A DNA stretch of 64,000 bases from JAXLWB01 sp046328715 (GTDB lineage Bacteria > Chloroflexota > Anaerolineae > Caldilineales > Caldilineaceae), in assembly GCA_046328715.1 (NCBI GenBank), contig JAXLWB010000037.1, forward strand, positions 1-64,000, written 5' to 3'. Both the position numbers and the translations under genes were made by a program. Of the stretch, positions 1-8,746 are shown piece after piece. The notes under the pieces were generated by a model. The model was not told where the DNA came from. It ran no database searches and was given only the letters and a program-made list of their open reading frames with translations. Position 1 is the stretch's first letter; every line of letters starts with the position of its first letter.

Positions 1-570
1 TTTGGACTTTCTCTGATCTTTGTCCCCCATTGGAATAACAATGATGGCGGTGATGTGGTAGACACCAGCCGCTGCTACATGGGACAGGATCGTTTTGCCC
101 AATTACTGGAGTTGTTGCCTGGAGGAGGGGATAGCCATACCATCGTTGGCGTCGATGAGAAGACTGCACTGATCTTCGATCTAGCGCAGGCAACCTGTCA
201 TGTATTGGGAACAGGAAGCGTGACCATTGGTCGGTTAGGGCAGAATCAGCAGGTCGCGAGTCGGGCGAAGTTTGCAATCCATACCCTGGGCGACTTCCGG
301 CTGCCCGATGGTCAGGCTGGCATTCCCGAGGAGGTATGGCAATGGAGTGTCACCAGTGGTAGCCGTGCAGGCAGGCAGGATGATCAAGCCCCAATACCCG
401 CCGAAGTGCAGCGTCTGCTTGATGCCCGCCAAGCCGCCCGTGCCGATAAAGATTGGCGAGCGTCTGACGATTTGCGCAATCAACTCGCCACACTTGGCTG
501 GCGCGTCCTCGACACACCCACTGGGCAAGTGGTGGAAAGATCTGAGGTTGGAGCTAGCCTCGGTTCTTAA
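1..570 (+). CDS. Partial type 1 glutamine amidotransferase-like protein with CysRS-like C-terminal tail
   Basis: The frame is open at the left edge, so the N-terminus is missing; 189 codons remain. The first half (VPHWNNNDGGDVVDTSRCYMG, then a VGVDEKTALIFDL stretch) resembles the peptidase S51/cyanophycinase-like class of type 1 glutamine amidotransferase folds. The last ~55 residues (PAEVQRLLDARQAARADKDW, then a SDDLRNQLATLGWRVLDTP stretch) resemble the helical anticodon-side tail of cysteinyl-tRNA synthetase. The two parts look fused in frame. The catalytic Ser/Cys region would lie upstream of the window, so activity cannot be judged. The stop overlaps the convergent MFS gene by 17 bases. 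The fold call is from memory of the family; substrate is unknown. Confidence 0.6.
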   Translation, partial: FGLSLIFVPHWNNNDGGDVVDTSRCYMGQDRFAQLLELLPGGGDSHTIVGVDEKTALIFDLAQATCHVLGTGSVTIGRLGQNQQVASRAKFAIHTLGDFRLPDGQAGIPEEVWQWSVTSGSRAGRQDDQAPIPAEVQRLLDARQAARADKDWRASDDLRNQLATLGWRVLDTPTGQVVERSEVGASLGS

Positions 571-1735
571 ATCTTCGATAACCGAGAATACACAACGCTC
601 CGATCAGCGGCGGTGTAATCAGCAGATAGAGCGCCGCATTCAGCCCGCTTTGATCAGCGATATAGCCAGTAAAAGAGGCTCCTAATCCACCCGGAACCCA
701 ACCCCAACCCATCACGACTGCCGCAGCGAAGGCCGTGCGCTGAGGCCAGGCATCCTGCGCCATGAGGATGGCCGTAGGATAGGTCGTGCCCATCGTAATG
801 CCAATCAGCAGCAGGAAGAATAGTTGTGTGAGGCCTGTAGTGGAAAGGAAGAGCCAATAGAAGGGCGCGATCAGCAGTGTGTTGACCAAAACGACCAGCC
901 AAGCACCGAAGCGGTCGGAGAGCGGCCCGCCTAACATACTGCCAATGCCCAGTGAAAACAACAAAAGTGAAAGCATCTGACCGCCGTGCGCCAATGTACC
1001 ACCGTTGCTTTCCACCCAGGCAGGCAAGTAGGTAGTCAACGAAACCTGAAACCAAGCCCGTGTCATGGCGCTGACCACAACCATGATCAGCCCCAAACGG
1101 TAGCCCGTTCCAACTTGATGGGGAGAGGTGCCCTTGACGTGAGACTTGTTCGCTGACAGTCGACCAAATTGGCTGTAGAGCAGCGCGCTGCTGAGCAGGG
1201 CAAAAGGAATGATCGAGAACCCTGCGTGAATACCCAACGAGCCAACCGTCAATCCGATCAACAGCGGGCTCACCGCCGCACCGATGTTGCCACCCACCGA
1301 AAAGACCGACATACTCAGTCCACGCCGTGCCGAACCGCTGCTGGCTGCAATCTCAGCCCCGGCTGGGTGATAGGCCGACGAACCGAAACTGGCCAAGGTG
1401 AGCAGCACAATCAACGCAATATAGTTGGGTGCTAGGCTAACGATGCCCATCAGCAGCCCCAGCCAAAGGATACTCACCGTCGCCACTCGACCTGCGCCAA
1501 ACCGATCACTGAGTGTGCTCAGGAAAGGTTGCAGCAGCGAACTGGTCAAACTGATCGCCAGTGTCAAGACGCCAACCTGCGTGTAGCTCAAGCCCATGCT
1601 GACCACAAGCAAGGGATAAAGCACTGGCATAAAACTATGGCAAAGTTCAAGCGCAAAATGACTAAAGCCAGCCAGCCACAAGGCTTGTTGGCTGCGCCAT
1701 TGGATGGAAAAGGAATTTTCAAGGTTGGAGATCAT
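554..1735 (-). CDS. MFS transporter, fosmidomycin-resistance-like
   Basis: A 393-residue inner-membrane protein with about 12 hydrophobic segments and a DRFGAGR motif in the loop between helices 2 and 3, the MFS motif A position. The N-terminus (SHFALELCHSFMPVLYPLL, then LSYTQVGVL) resembles the Fsr-type exporters, so drug or metabolite efflux driven by the proton gradient is the best guess. The start is the ATG at 1735; only a weak AAAGACG precedes it. Its 3' end overlaps the convergent gene that enters from the left edge. The substrate is not predictable from sequence. Confidence 0.8.
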   Translation of the reverse strand: MISNLENSFSIQWRSQQALWLAGFSHFALELCHSFMPVLYPLLVVSMGLSYTQVGVLTLAISLTSSLLQPFLSTLSDRFGAGRVATVSILWLGLLMGIVSLAPNYIALIVLLTLASFGSSAYHPAGAEIAASSGSARRGLSMSVFSVGGNIGAAVSPLLIGLTVGSLGIHAGFSIIPFALLSSALLYSQFGRLSANKSHVKGTSPHQVGTGYRLGLIMVVVSAMTRAWFQVSLTTYLPAWVESNGGTLAHGGQMLSLLLFSLGIGSMLGGPLSDRFGAWLVVLVNTLLIAPFYWLFLSTTGLTQLFFLLLIGITMGTTYPTAILMAQDAWPQRTAFAAAVVMGWGWVPGGLGASFTGYIADQSGLNAALYLLITPPLIGALCILGYRRFKNRG

Positions 1736-1904
1736 GCAGCGTCTTTCTGGTATAAGGTGAGTAGGTCGTAAGTGGCAGGTTGCAAAGAGCCAGTCTCTTT
1801 GCGTCTTACCGTTGTTCTAGAGTTGGTAGTATATCACCTATCTGCTTTTGCCGTTTTACTTGAATTGTCCGCGAGCGTTTTCAAGGGGCTTGACAAGAAT
1901 TTCA

Positions 1905-1958
1905 GAGCCGTTAGCGTAGGTGTACGGCAGTAGGTCCGTACGCTTACGCTAACGGCTC
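1905..1958. repeat. Dispersed hairpin, copy 1 (GAGCCGTTAGCGTA family)
   Basis: Arms 1905-1927 and 1936-1958 are inverted repeats matching at 21 of 23 positions, with an 8-base loop. The two mismatches would be tolerated as G-U pairs on one strand. It lies 14 bases downstream of the stop of the minus-strand oligogalacturonate-lyase-like gene. The core GAGCCGTYAGCGTAAGCGTA recurs in a second hairpin at 46601-46668. There is no T-run, so it is not a classic intrinsic terminator. Confidence 0.8.
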
Positions 1959-1971
1959 GGGTATATGCCCA

Positions 1972-3063
1972 TTATCGACTCGGCACCTTCGCCTCGTAGA
2001 TTTGGGCAAAGCCGCTGCGATCGCTGGTAAAGACGACGAAACGGTTGTCGGGTGAAAAGGTGGGATGGGGATGGGTGTGTTGCGGTGCGTAGACCTCGAT
2101 CGGGCCGTTGTCGTAAGGGAAAGGTCCTGCCCAATGGGCACCCATGTTGGTGGCACCAGGGTAACAAAGCGTCGTCGCTGCGCCGATGCCATCTCGTGGA
2201 TCGCAGATTTGGATGCCGATGTCAGGAAAGTTGGTATCTGCCACCATCAACGTGCCATCCGGGCTGCTGACGGCGTGCCAGGCATTGAACGAACAAACCC
2301 GTCGTTCGACGCCCGTATCGACGTTGATACAGCGCACCCCATGCGGCCAATCGACAAAGGCGAGTTCCCTCGTCTTGGGTATCCACGTTTCGTGCGTAAT
2401 CCACTCACCCGGCCTACGCTGATAGAGCCGCCGATTGCTCGACCCATCACGGTTGATCACCCAAACACGGTCGGTTAGTGGCCCGGCGTAGAAGAGCAGC
2501 GACGGATCGTCCGGGCAGAATTGCAGATGGGCAATGGTATCGCGGCGCAGGATGATCTCCGACTTGCCAGTTTGGGTGTCGATGACGTTGAGACAAGCTT
2601 CTTTGCCGATGTTGTACTTGATCGCCCACCAGCGGTCGTCGGTGCTGAGCGCAGTGGTGCCCATCGCCGCCGCCACCATGCCCTTCTCGCGCATGGAGAC
2701 ATCACCGAAGTCAACCAGTTTTTCTTCCTCTAAGGTTTGAAGGTTGACCCGCCAGCCGCCTGTGCCTGCCGTAAAATAGATATAGCGGCCATCGTGCGAA
2801 GGATGGATTGACCAATCGCTGAGGTCATCCCGGTCGGTGAGTTGTAGAAGTTCCCCGGTCGCCCGCACTTCGGCAAAGAGTTGTGGTTTCCCAGTGCGGC
2901 TTGACGCAAAGATCAGCCACTGCATGGCGTCATCGTAGGCAGGGATCATAAAGAACGGGTGGTGATGAATCGCCGCCGTGTTCGTCACCTGGCGGATGGT
3001 CACGCTCGTCTTTTCATCTACCAATGTTTGACTTTCAGAAGGATAAAGTTTGCCTTTGCTCAT
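1972..3063 (-). CDS. Oligogalacturonate lyase-like beta-propeller (PL22-type)
   Basis: A 363-residue protein that starts MSKGKLYPSES and contains TNTAAIHHHPFF near the N-terminus and APQHTHPHPTFSPD near residue 330. In PL22 oligogalacturonate lyases, this Gln-x-His-x-His-Pro cluster binds the catalytic metal, and the repeated SxDGRY/SPDG turns mark propeller blades. The family cleaves short unsaturated galacturonides in the cytoplasm; no signal peptide is seen, which fits. An upstream ATG at 3108 would add 15 residues lacking similarity, so the ATG at 3063 is preferred although neither has a good ribosome site. The gene follows a Gfo/Idh/MocA gene on the same strand, 75 bases away. Related WD40-like TolB propellers are the alternative. 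Confidence 0.72.
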   Translation of the reverse strand: MSKGKLYPSESQTLVDEKTSVTIRQVTNTAAIHHHPFFMIPAYDDAMQWLIFASSRTGKPQLFAEVRATGELLQLTDRDDLSDWSIHPSHDGRYIYFTAGTGGWRVNLQTLEEEKLVDFGDVSMREKGMVAAAMGTTALSTDDRWWAIKYNIGKEACLNVIDTQTGKSEIILRRDTIAHLQFCPDDPSLLFYAGPLTDRVWVINRDGSSNRRLYQRRPGEWITHETWIPKTRELAFVDWPHGVRCINVDTGVERRVCSFNAWHAVSSPDGTLMVADTNFPDIGIQICDPRDGIGAATTLCYPGATNMGAHWAGPFPYDNGPIEVYAPQHTHPHPTFSPDNRFVVFTSDRSGFAQIYEAKVPSR

Positions 3064-3138
3064 AATTTTTAGAGAGTAGAGATTGGAGATTACTGACCCC
3101 AAATTCATTCAAAATTAACCGTTAACCATTCACCATTG

Positions 3139-4401
3139 CTACGGCCGCGGCGCGCTTACCTCGATCATTGCCTCAATGTCCATCGGATCAACCCCATACT
3201 TCGCTCGCAACGCCGCCGCCATTTCCATCTCCGACTGCAACTCACCGCTCAGCGGCAGCTTGAGTGGAATCCCACCCTGCGCCGCCGATTCACGGCAGGC
3301 GACATGCATCATCATTGCCATGCGCGCGTCCTCGTCGGTATATTCCGACGGCTTGGTCCCACGTACAGCCTGGGCAAAATCGACCAGGTGATCGAGAATG
3401 GCAGCACCGTAGTAATCACGTGGATTGTAATCCGCCGGGATATTGCTCATACGATACGGATTGACGTATTCGACGCGGCCAATCGGCAGATCGGCTCGAC
3501 TGGCGATCCAATTGCCGCCCTCGGAAACGTGTTCAATCGGGAAGGTTTGGTCGGCCACGGCTTTGCTATTGAGCGCTTCATCCGTACAGTAGCGCACTTC
3601 GGCTTCATCAAGCCAGAGCCGTTTGGGATTGTTCTGTTCAGTCGCGGTACGGTTGATCGTGCCGCGTTCGCCGTCGATTTCGGTGTAGCCGGGGCGCGGG
3701 TAACGACCAAGCAATCCTTTGATGTTGGCAGCCTGGTCAATCACGAGTCGGGTTCCCCCATCCCCCACTGCTGGAAACCAGAAAAAGTGAGCATGGAAGG
3801 TCTCGCTGGTGTGGAAGCGATGGGCCGCTTCAAAGTGCGGTGCTGTCGGCATCGTGTGATAGATTGCCTGCACTGTTTCGGGATAGGCATCGAAGAGCTT
3901 GATCCAGCGCGAGTCGTTGTGATAGCCAGTGTGATCATGAAAGCTGGTCACGCGGTGGACGGGACCGAGAAAACCGGAGTCCATGATTTTCCTGGCGATG
4001 CGGTCAAAGGGGAAGCGAAAGAAATTCTCGGCGATGCGCAGAATCACCTTGTTTCTGGCGGCTGTCTCCACCATTTCAGTTGCCTGGGCAAGCAGACTGC
4101 ACATGCTTGTCTCCGAATGGCAGTGGACACCGTGGCTCATCAGATAGCAGGCGATGGGGTGATGCAATTCCACGGGGGCGACAATCAGCGCTGCCTCGGC
4201 GATCTGCGCCTTTGCCAGTTCGCGCAGCGAAGTAAAGGCTGGCACATCGAGATGATCGGCATAGGCATCGGCATGCGCCTTGACCGGATCGCAGACCGCG
4301 ACTGGACGTAACCAAGGTCGCAGATCGTCCCAAAGCGGGGCATAGACGGTACTGGCACGGTTGCCGGCACCGATCAGGGCAATGTTGACAGGTTGAAACA
4401 T
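3139..4401 (-). CDS. Gfo/Idh/MocA family oxidoreductase
   Basis: A 420-residue NAD(P)-dependent sugar or polyol dehydrogenase-like protein. The N-terminal Rossmann fold shows IALIGAGNRAS (residues 8-17), followed by a C-terminal alpha/beta substrate domain. The usual EKP motif is replaced by a divergent SETSMCS stretch. It is clearly paralogous to the gene at 16433-17683: both have GRVEYVNP, a GxDPM(D/E) motif and an APR ending. A good AAAGGA site lies just before the ATG. It probably forms a unit with the oligogalacturonate-lyase-like gene downstream. Substrate unknown. Confidence 0.85.
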   Translation of the reverse strand: MFQPVNIALIGAGNRASTVYAPLWDDLRPWLRPVAVCDPVKAHADAYADHLDVPAFTSLRELAKAQIAEAALIVAPVELHHPIACYLMSHGVHCHSETSMCSLLAQATEMVETAARNKVILRIAENFFRFPFDRIARKIMDSGFLGPVHRVTSFHDHTGYHNDSRWIKLFDAYPETVQAIYHTMPTAPHFEAAHRFHTSETFHAHFFWFPAVGDGGTRLVIDQAANIKGLLGRYPRPGYTEIDGERGTINRTATEQNNPKRLWLDEAEVRYCTDEALNSKAVADQTFPIEHVSEGGNWIASRADLPIGRVEYVNPYRMSNIPADYNPRDYYGAAILDHLVDFAQAVRGTKPSEYTDEDARMAMMMHVACRESAAQGGIPLKLPLSGELQSEMEMAAALRAKYGVDPMDIEAMIEVSAPRP

Positions 4402-4474
4402 AGTGGTTCCTTTCCAAAAACACTTACTTGTGATAGAATAGTACTTCGTAGTTCACAAATCTTGAGAGCAAAAA

Positions 4475-4879
4475 ATGGACAATCACGTTACAATTCAAAT
4501 TCCTCAAACGACATACCATAAGGCTGAACGTCTAGCTCATCGGCGTCGCTGTTCATTAAATAGCATCCTCGACGAAGCAATTGAACTAGCTGAAGCTGCT
4601 TTTGCGCAGCAAAGTCGGGAAGAACAACAGATGGAACGTGAAGAATTTGCATACAACTCCATGTATGATGAACTGTTAACTAGTCACTTAGACGAGTATG
4701 TTGCCATCTACCACGGCAGATTGATCGACTCTGATCGCTCGGAGAGAGAACTTCTGCTCCGCCTCAATCGTGACTACCCAGACGAAGTTGTTATGATGCG
4801 AAAAGTAGTTGCAGAGCCGGAAGACGATCTATTCTTCCGTTCCCCAAGGTTTGTGCCAGCTTATGATTCTCACCTTTGA
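4475..4879 (+). CDS. RHH-like DNA-binding protein with DUF5678-like C-terminus
   Basis: A 134-residue protein. The first ~40 residues (VTIQIPQTTYHKAERLAHRR, then SLNSILDEAIELA) have the beta-strand/helix-helix pattern of ribbon-helix-helix antitoxin or regulator domains. The C-terminal part (EYVAIYHGRLIDSDRSEREL, ending DDLFFRSPRFV) resembles the short DUF5678-like domain. It overlaps the next gene, a retropepsin-like protease, by 17 bases, which indicates co-translation. An autoregulatory or scaffold role is inferred from the architecture. Both genes are more AT-rich than their neighbours, suggesting acquisition. Confidence 0.6.
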   Translation: MDNHVTIQIPQTTYHKAERLAHRRRCSLNSILDEAIELAEAAFAQQSREEQQMEREEFAYNSMYDELLTSHLDEYVAIYHGRLIDSDRSERELLLRLNRDYPDEVVMMRKVVAEPEDDLFFRSPRFVPAYDSHL

Positions 4880-5249
4880 CTATGACACCAGCTATAACCC
4901 ATCCGCTCCTATAATTGAAATTGGCATTGGGGCGTCAGATGGTACACCTCCCAAAGTTAAGGTACAAGCCTTGATTGATACTGGCTCAGACGCTTCCATG
5001 TTCCCATTAGAGTTACTAAAACGTGCCGGAGGACGTTTCGTTCGTCGCCGAGCGATTCGTGGTGTAACAGGAGAGCGGCTTGCTGTGAATCTCTATCTTA
5101 TTGCGGTCCACGTTGCTTCACATACGATTTATGGAATTCAAGCAGCGGCCTCACCTGATTCAAATGAAACGATACTTGGAAGAGATGTACTGAATCATTT
5201 GACAACTACATTGGATGGGCCTGGAATGTCGGTCGAAATTCGTCTTTAA
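4863..5249 (+). CDS. Retropepsin-like aspartic protease (clan AA)
   Basis: A 128-residue protein with one catalytic aspartate motif, ALIDTGSDASMF (D39-T-G-S), and a C-terminal ILGRDVLNHL block matching the hydrophobic-Gly-x-Asp element of retropepsin-type proteases. Such single-motif proteins act as homodimers. The ATG at 4863 is chosen because the residues begin right before the fold and it overlaps the stop of the upstream RHH-like gene; an in-frame ATG further upstream would be internal to that gene. It is convergent with the large regulator gene, only 7 bases apart. The target is unknown. Confidence 0.7.
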   Translation: MILTFDYDTSYNPSAPIIEIGIGASDGTPPKVKVQALIDTGSDASMFPLELLKRAGGRFVRRRAIRGVTGERLAVNLYLIAVHVASHTIYGIQAAASPDSNETILGRDVLNHLTTTLDGPGMSVEIRL

Positions 5250-5256
5250 GTTACTA

Positions 5257-8022
5257 TCATAAAAATTTAACTGCCTCTTCCAAACTCATCTGCCTACCTG
5301 CTTCCCAGGCTGCATTACATTGGGTAGTGGTCAGCAACGCACGCTGATTCCGCAAGGTATCGACCAAATCTTGCTGGAATGATGGGTCCACCAAAAATAG
5401 TTTTTCTTCAAAACGAGCTGCAACTCCAAAAAAGTGAGCGGCGGCCACTGAATTGCCCAATGCCTGCTTGGCTTGCGCAACGCCCAAAAAAGCGGTAGCC
5501 AGATAGTTCATGCTCATATCTAAAGAATGGTGTAGTGCAGCACGGAAGCAGTCATGGGCCGCCTCAGGTTGATTCTCCCGGAGAAGAATGTACCCCAATT
5601 GGGTATGTGCCCAAGCGACTCCATGCATATCACCTACGTCGGCGTAGAGATCAAGCGCTCTTTTTATATAAGGTGTTGCCTGATCGTGGTCGCCGAGCAA
5701 GTAATAGTTACGCCCCAAATCAAATGTAGCCCGGGCCGTACCTCCTATTAAACTCAGTTTGATGTTTAGCTTGCGCCATAGTGTGAGGGATTCTTCAAGT
5801 ATAGGTTGTGCTTCGTGATAGCGACCTTCTGCCTGTAGTATATGCCCCAATGTTTCCAAAGTAGCAGCAAGTGCTTCAGGATCATTCATGGCCCGTTGGT
5901 CGAGCAATTCTTTTTGGCAGAGCCTGATCGCCAATTTGCGATCCATTTTAGATAACGCCTCAAATACCCAGCGGACAATGGTAATTTCTTCGTATTCCTG
6001 AGCAAATTCCAGACTTTTCAGGTATTGATCGCGAGCCGCTTCCGGACGATTGAGGTTGGCATCAAGATCGGCAATACAAACTTGCGTGTATCCCGCATAT
6101 AAGAGGTGACCTACTTCCTGAAAATAGTGCAGTGCCTGCTGATAGTAAGACATTGCTTGTTCAAGTTGGGCCACGTCATTGTCGAGCGCGTCAGCTTGCA
6201 GAACCAAGCAGTGACCGATACCAATCTTGTGATTGTGCTGCTGTGAGAGATCCAGCGCTGTTTCAACATAGGGGAGATAGCTCTGACCCACCCGCCGTAA
6301 CAGATCTGCCAGATAGATGAGTGCGGTAGCACGGTACACTGGCAAATTCTCTGTTTTCTGGGCCAAAGCTTCTTCTAACCAGGCAATTCCCTCATCATTG
6401 GCATAGCGAAGCATCCAAAACAGCCACAATGACCCGGCTAGGCGCAGTTGCCGCTCTGCTCGGTTAGCCGTACTACGACTCCAGACAAAGGCACTGCGTA
6501 GATTGCTCCGATCACCAGCAATCTGGTGCGTCCAACGTACAAGCCGTCGCCCGATCAAGCTTGGATCATGCGACTGTTCGGCCAAGGAGAGGAAATAGTT
6601 GAAGTGGCGTTGGCGCGTTTGTTCATCTTCACCGGCATCGCACAATTTCTCCAGCGCATATTGGCGAATCGACTCCAGCATTCGATAGCGGGTTTCTGTA
6701 CTACGCTCATCGGCAATCACCAGCGATTTGTTCACCAATTGCAACAGCAAAGGTAATATCTGCTTCTGGCTAGGCTCATCCGCTGCCATCGCTTCAGCGG
6801 CCGCCAATGTCCAACCATCAACAAAGACAGCGGCTTGGCGCAGCAACAATTTTTCCGCTTCGTTGAGCAGTTCATAGCTCCAATCGATGGTGGCGCGTAG
6901 CGTTTGTTGGCGGGGCAGTGCCGTTCGTCGCCCACTGACAAGCAAGGTAAAGCGATCCTGTAAATGCGCAGCCAACTCTTCAAGGGTGAGGCCATTGAGG
7001 CGTGCCGCTGCCAGTTCCAGTGCTAAAGGCATTCCATCCAATTGCTGACAAATCTCGGCAATAACAGGCGCATTTCGTTCGTTCAAGCTCAGATCGGGCT
7101 TGATGCTGCGTGCGCGTTCCACAAAGAGATGGATCGCTTCAAAGTCAGCGAGTTCGTTCGCAGTGATGTATTGCAGTTCACTTGGTGGCAAGTTCGGCGT
7201 GCGTAACGGGTGAACCGCCCACTCAATTTCTCCATCCACAGCAAGTGCTTCACGGCTGGTTGCCAGGATGTGGAGCTTAGGGCAGGTCTTCAACAGCCGC
7301 TCGACCAGCGTGGCACAGGTGGTGATCAGATGTTCGCAGTTATCGAGTAGCAAGAGCAAATCTTTGTGGTGCAGGTACGTGAGCAAGCTGTCCAAGGCGC
7401 TTCGTCCCGATATTTCGGGCAAACGTAAAGCCGAACAGATGGTCTGTGCAACGAGATCGCCTTCTTGAATGGCGGCCAATTCCACCAGCCAAACACCATC
7501 ACCAAAGTGCTGGGGCTTAGCCGCTTCGATCGCCAGGCTGCTCTTGCCAACCCCACCAGGGCCGATCAATGTGACCAAACGAGCCGTCAATAAACGCTCT
7601 TGTAATGCGTTCAACTCGTGCGTTCGCCCAATAAAACTGGTGAGGCGCAGTGGCAGATTGCCAGGCAAAGACTCATCCAGTGGCGGCGCTGTATTGCTTA
7701 TGCGAGTTGCGCTTTGAACAGGCTGGCTTTCAACCACGCCCTCTTTTTCTGCACGATTCTGTTTTGCCAACTGCAACAGTCTGGCCACTGTCTCGGGTTC
7801 ACGCCCCAAACCTAACGCTGGAACAAAAGCGGCCTGCAAGGTTGCTGGATCGGGAATGCGTTCGTTCTGCTCCAAGCGGCTGATCTGGCTGACACTATAG
7901 CCAACCGCAACCGAAAGCTCGGTTTGCGTCATACGGGCACGGCGGCGCAGAAACCTGAGCATCTCGCCAAAGGATGCAAATTCGGGCAAAGGGGCTGAAT
8001 TTCGTTCTGCAACACTCGACAT
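5257..8022 (-). CDS. HTH / NB-ARC ATPase / TPR regulator (STAND family)
   Basis: A 921-residue signal-transduction ATPase. Residues ~19-70 form an XRE-type helix-turn-helix (TQTELSVAVGYSVSQISRLE). Residues ~125-400 form an NTPase module with Walker A GPGGVGKSS (~154-162), Walker B LLLLLDNCEHL (~222-232) and the NB-ARC LDGMPLALELAAARL signature. The C-terminal half is TPR-like helical repeats. STAND proteins of this layout usually bind DNA after ligand-induced oligomerisation. It is divergent from a small secreted protein gene, with repeated TGTCAAA motifs between them. A second protein of the same architecture lies at 32629-35208. Confidence 0.88.
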   Translation of the reverse strand: MSSVAERNSAPLPEFASFGEMLRFLRRRARMTQTELSVAVGYSVSQISRLEQNERIPDPATLQAAFVPALGLGREPETVARLLQLAKQNRAEKEGVVESQPVQSATRISNTAPPLDESLPGNLPLRLTSFIGRTHELNALQERLLTARLVTLIGPGGVGKSSLAIEAAKPQHFGDGVWLVELAAIQEGDLVAQTICSALRLPEISGRSALDSLLTYLHHKDLLLLLDNCEHLITTCATLVERLLKTCPKLHILATSREALAVDGEIEWAVHPLRTPNLPPSELQYITANELADFEAIHLFVERARSIKPDLSLNERNAPVIAEICQQLDGMPLALELAAARLNGLTLEELAAHLQDRFTLLVSGRRTALPRQQTLRATIDWSYELLNEAEKLLLRQAAVFVDGWTLAAAEAMAADEPSQKQILPLLLQLVNKSLVIADERSTETRYRMLESIRQYALEKLCDAGEDEQTRQRHFNYFLSLAEQSHDPSLIGRRLVRWTHQIAGDRSNLRSAFVWSRSTANRAERQLRLAGSLWLFWMLRYANDEGIAWLEEALAQKTENLPVYRATALIYLADLLRRVGQSYLPYVETALDLSQQHNHKIGIGHCLVLQADALDNDVAQLEQAMSYYQQALHYFQEVGHLLYAGYTQVCIADLDANLNRPEAARDQYLKSLEFAQEYEEITIVRWVFEALSKMDRKLAIRLCQKELLDQRAMNDPEALAATLETLGHILQAEGRYHEAQPILEESLTLWRKLNIKLSLIGGTARATFDLGRNYYLLGDHDQATPYIKRALDLYADVGDMHGVAWAHTQLGYILLRENQPEAAHDCFRAALHHSLDMSMNYLATAFLGVAQAKQALGNSVAAAHFFGVAARFEEKLFLVDPSFQQDLVDTLRNQRALLTTTQCNAAWEAGRQMSLEEAVKFL

Positions 8023-8025
8023 AGA

Positions 8026-8062
8026 GGATTCCTGTCAAATTTGTCAAAGAATCCGTCAAAAA
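8026..8062. promoter_or_regulatory. Repeated TGTCAAA motifs in an inverted repeat upstream of the STAND regulator
   Basis: Between the two divergent genes, GGATTC (8026-8031) and GAATCC (8049-8054) form inverted arms around CTGTCAAATTTGTCAAA, and a third GTCAAAAAA follows. On the minus strand these read as TTTGAC repeats directly upstream of the 921-residue regulator's start. They could be an operator for autoregulation, or -35-like elements. This is inference from pattern and position only. Confidence 0.4.
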
Positions 8063-8129
8063 ATGGCAATACATGCAAACCCAACCGGACTAAGATTGAG
8101 TCATAAGCAGGTGAATGAAAAACGCAAAT

Positions 8130-8184
8130 CAAACAAGAACTGAATCGTAACGCTTGGCAAGTCAAAGAACTGAAACGTTACGAT
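8130..8184 (+). promoter_or_regulatory. Direct repeat GAACTGAAWCGTWACG upstream of the secreted protein gene
   Basis: CAAGAACTGAATCGTAACGC (8130-8149) and AAAGAACTGAAACGTTACGA (8165-8184) are 35 bases apart start to start. A related ATGAAACGTTTCA lies at the start codon of the secreted protein gene. The spacing and placement before a gene divergent from a large DNA-binding ATPase suggest binding sites for that regulator. No clear -10/-35 pair was identified. Confidence 0.35.
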
Positions 8185-8202
8185 ATGAAAAGGAGCAAGA
8201 TC

Positions 8203-8667
8203 ATGAAACGTTTCACAGGATTCACTTTGATTGTCGCACTGTTAATGGTCACCACGATTTTGGCAGTGATCCCAGTCCAGGCCAGCAGCATGACACAGCC
8301 CGGCTGTTCCGTCGCCAGTTTGCAAGGTAGCTACCGTTTTATCGCCCCTGCTACCATTGCAGTCGGTCAAGGCACCATGATTGCTGTACCAGATGCCTAT
8401 CTCGCTGCTTCGCCCGCAGCCGTGGCCAGTGAGGGAACAGTTACATTCGATGGCAGTGGCGAGGCTGCACTGGAAGTCAGTGCTGACAGAGCCGGGAAAT
8501 TGACCAGCGCTGTCTCCTACAAGGGAAGCTACACTATGGACACAAATTGTGATGCAACGGTGACCTTCGATAATCAGACATCGTTTGTTGTGAAACTGAT
8601 TCAATCTGGTAGCCGTCAACAAGTTGTTTCAGTTACCCCAGGATTTGTTTTGACAACGATGAAATAA
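8203..8667 (+). CDS. Small secreted hypothetical protein
   Basis: A 154-residue protein with a typical Sec signal peptide (MKRF, hydrophobic core GFTLIVALLMVTTILAVIP, then VQASS). The mature part is Ser/Thr/Val-rich and contains GSYRF, a TVTFDGSGEA stretch and two Cys (TQPGCS, DTNCD). The pattern is like the bacterial secreted proteins with a GSY-F motif and beta-rich fold; no function can be assigned. The ATG at 8203 has AAAGGAG eight bases upstream, better than the in-frame ATG at 8185. A strong hairpin terminator follows. It is probably controlled by the divergent STAND regulator. Confidence 0.7.
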   Translation: MKRFTGFTLIVALLMVTTILAVIPVQASSMTQPGCSVASLQGSYRFIAPATIAVGQGTMIAVPDAYLAASPAAVASEGTVTFDGSGEAALEVSADRAGKLTSAVSYKGSYTMDTNCDATVTFDNQTSFVVKLIQSGSRQQVVSVTPGFVLTTMK

Positions 8668-8703
8668 ACAGATAAGGTTACAAACTTATACTTAACCTGT
8701 TAT

Positions 8704-8746
8704 CAATACAACGCAGTCACCAAATGTGACTGCGTTGTATTGTTTT
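8704..8746. terminator. Bidirectional intrinsic terminator
   Basis: A perfect 17-bp stem (8704-8720 with 8726-8742) and a 5-base loop CAAAT, followed by TTTT on the plus strand. It sits between two convergent genes, 37 bases after the stop of the secreted protein gene and touching the stop of the sialidase-like gene. Confidence 0.85.

Noticed and set aside
3136..4311. 391-codon open frame on the plus strand
   Set aside because: It is antisense to the Gfo/Idh/MocA gene, with no ribosome site or recognisable domain; the minus-strand protein has clear family motifs.
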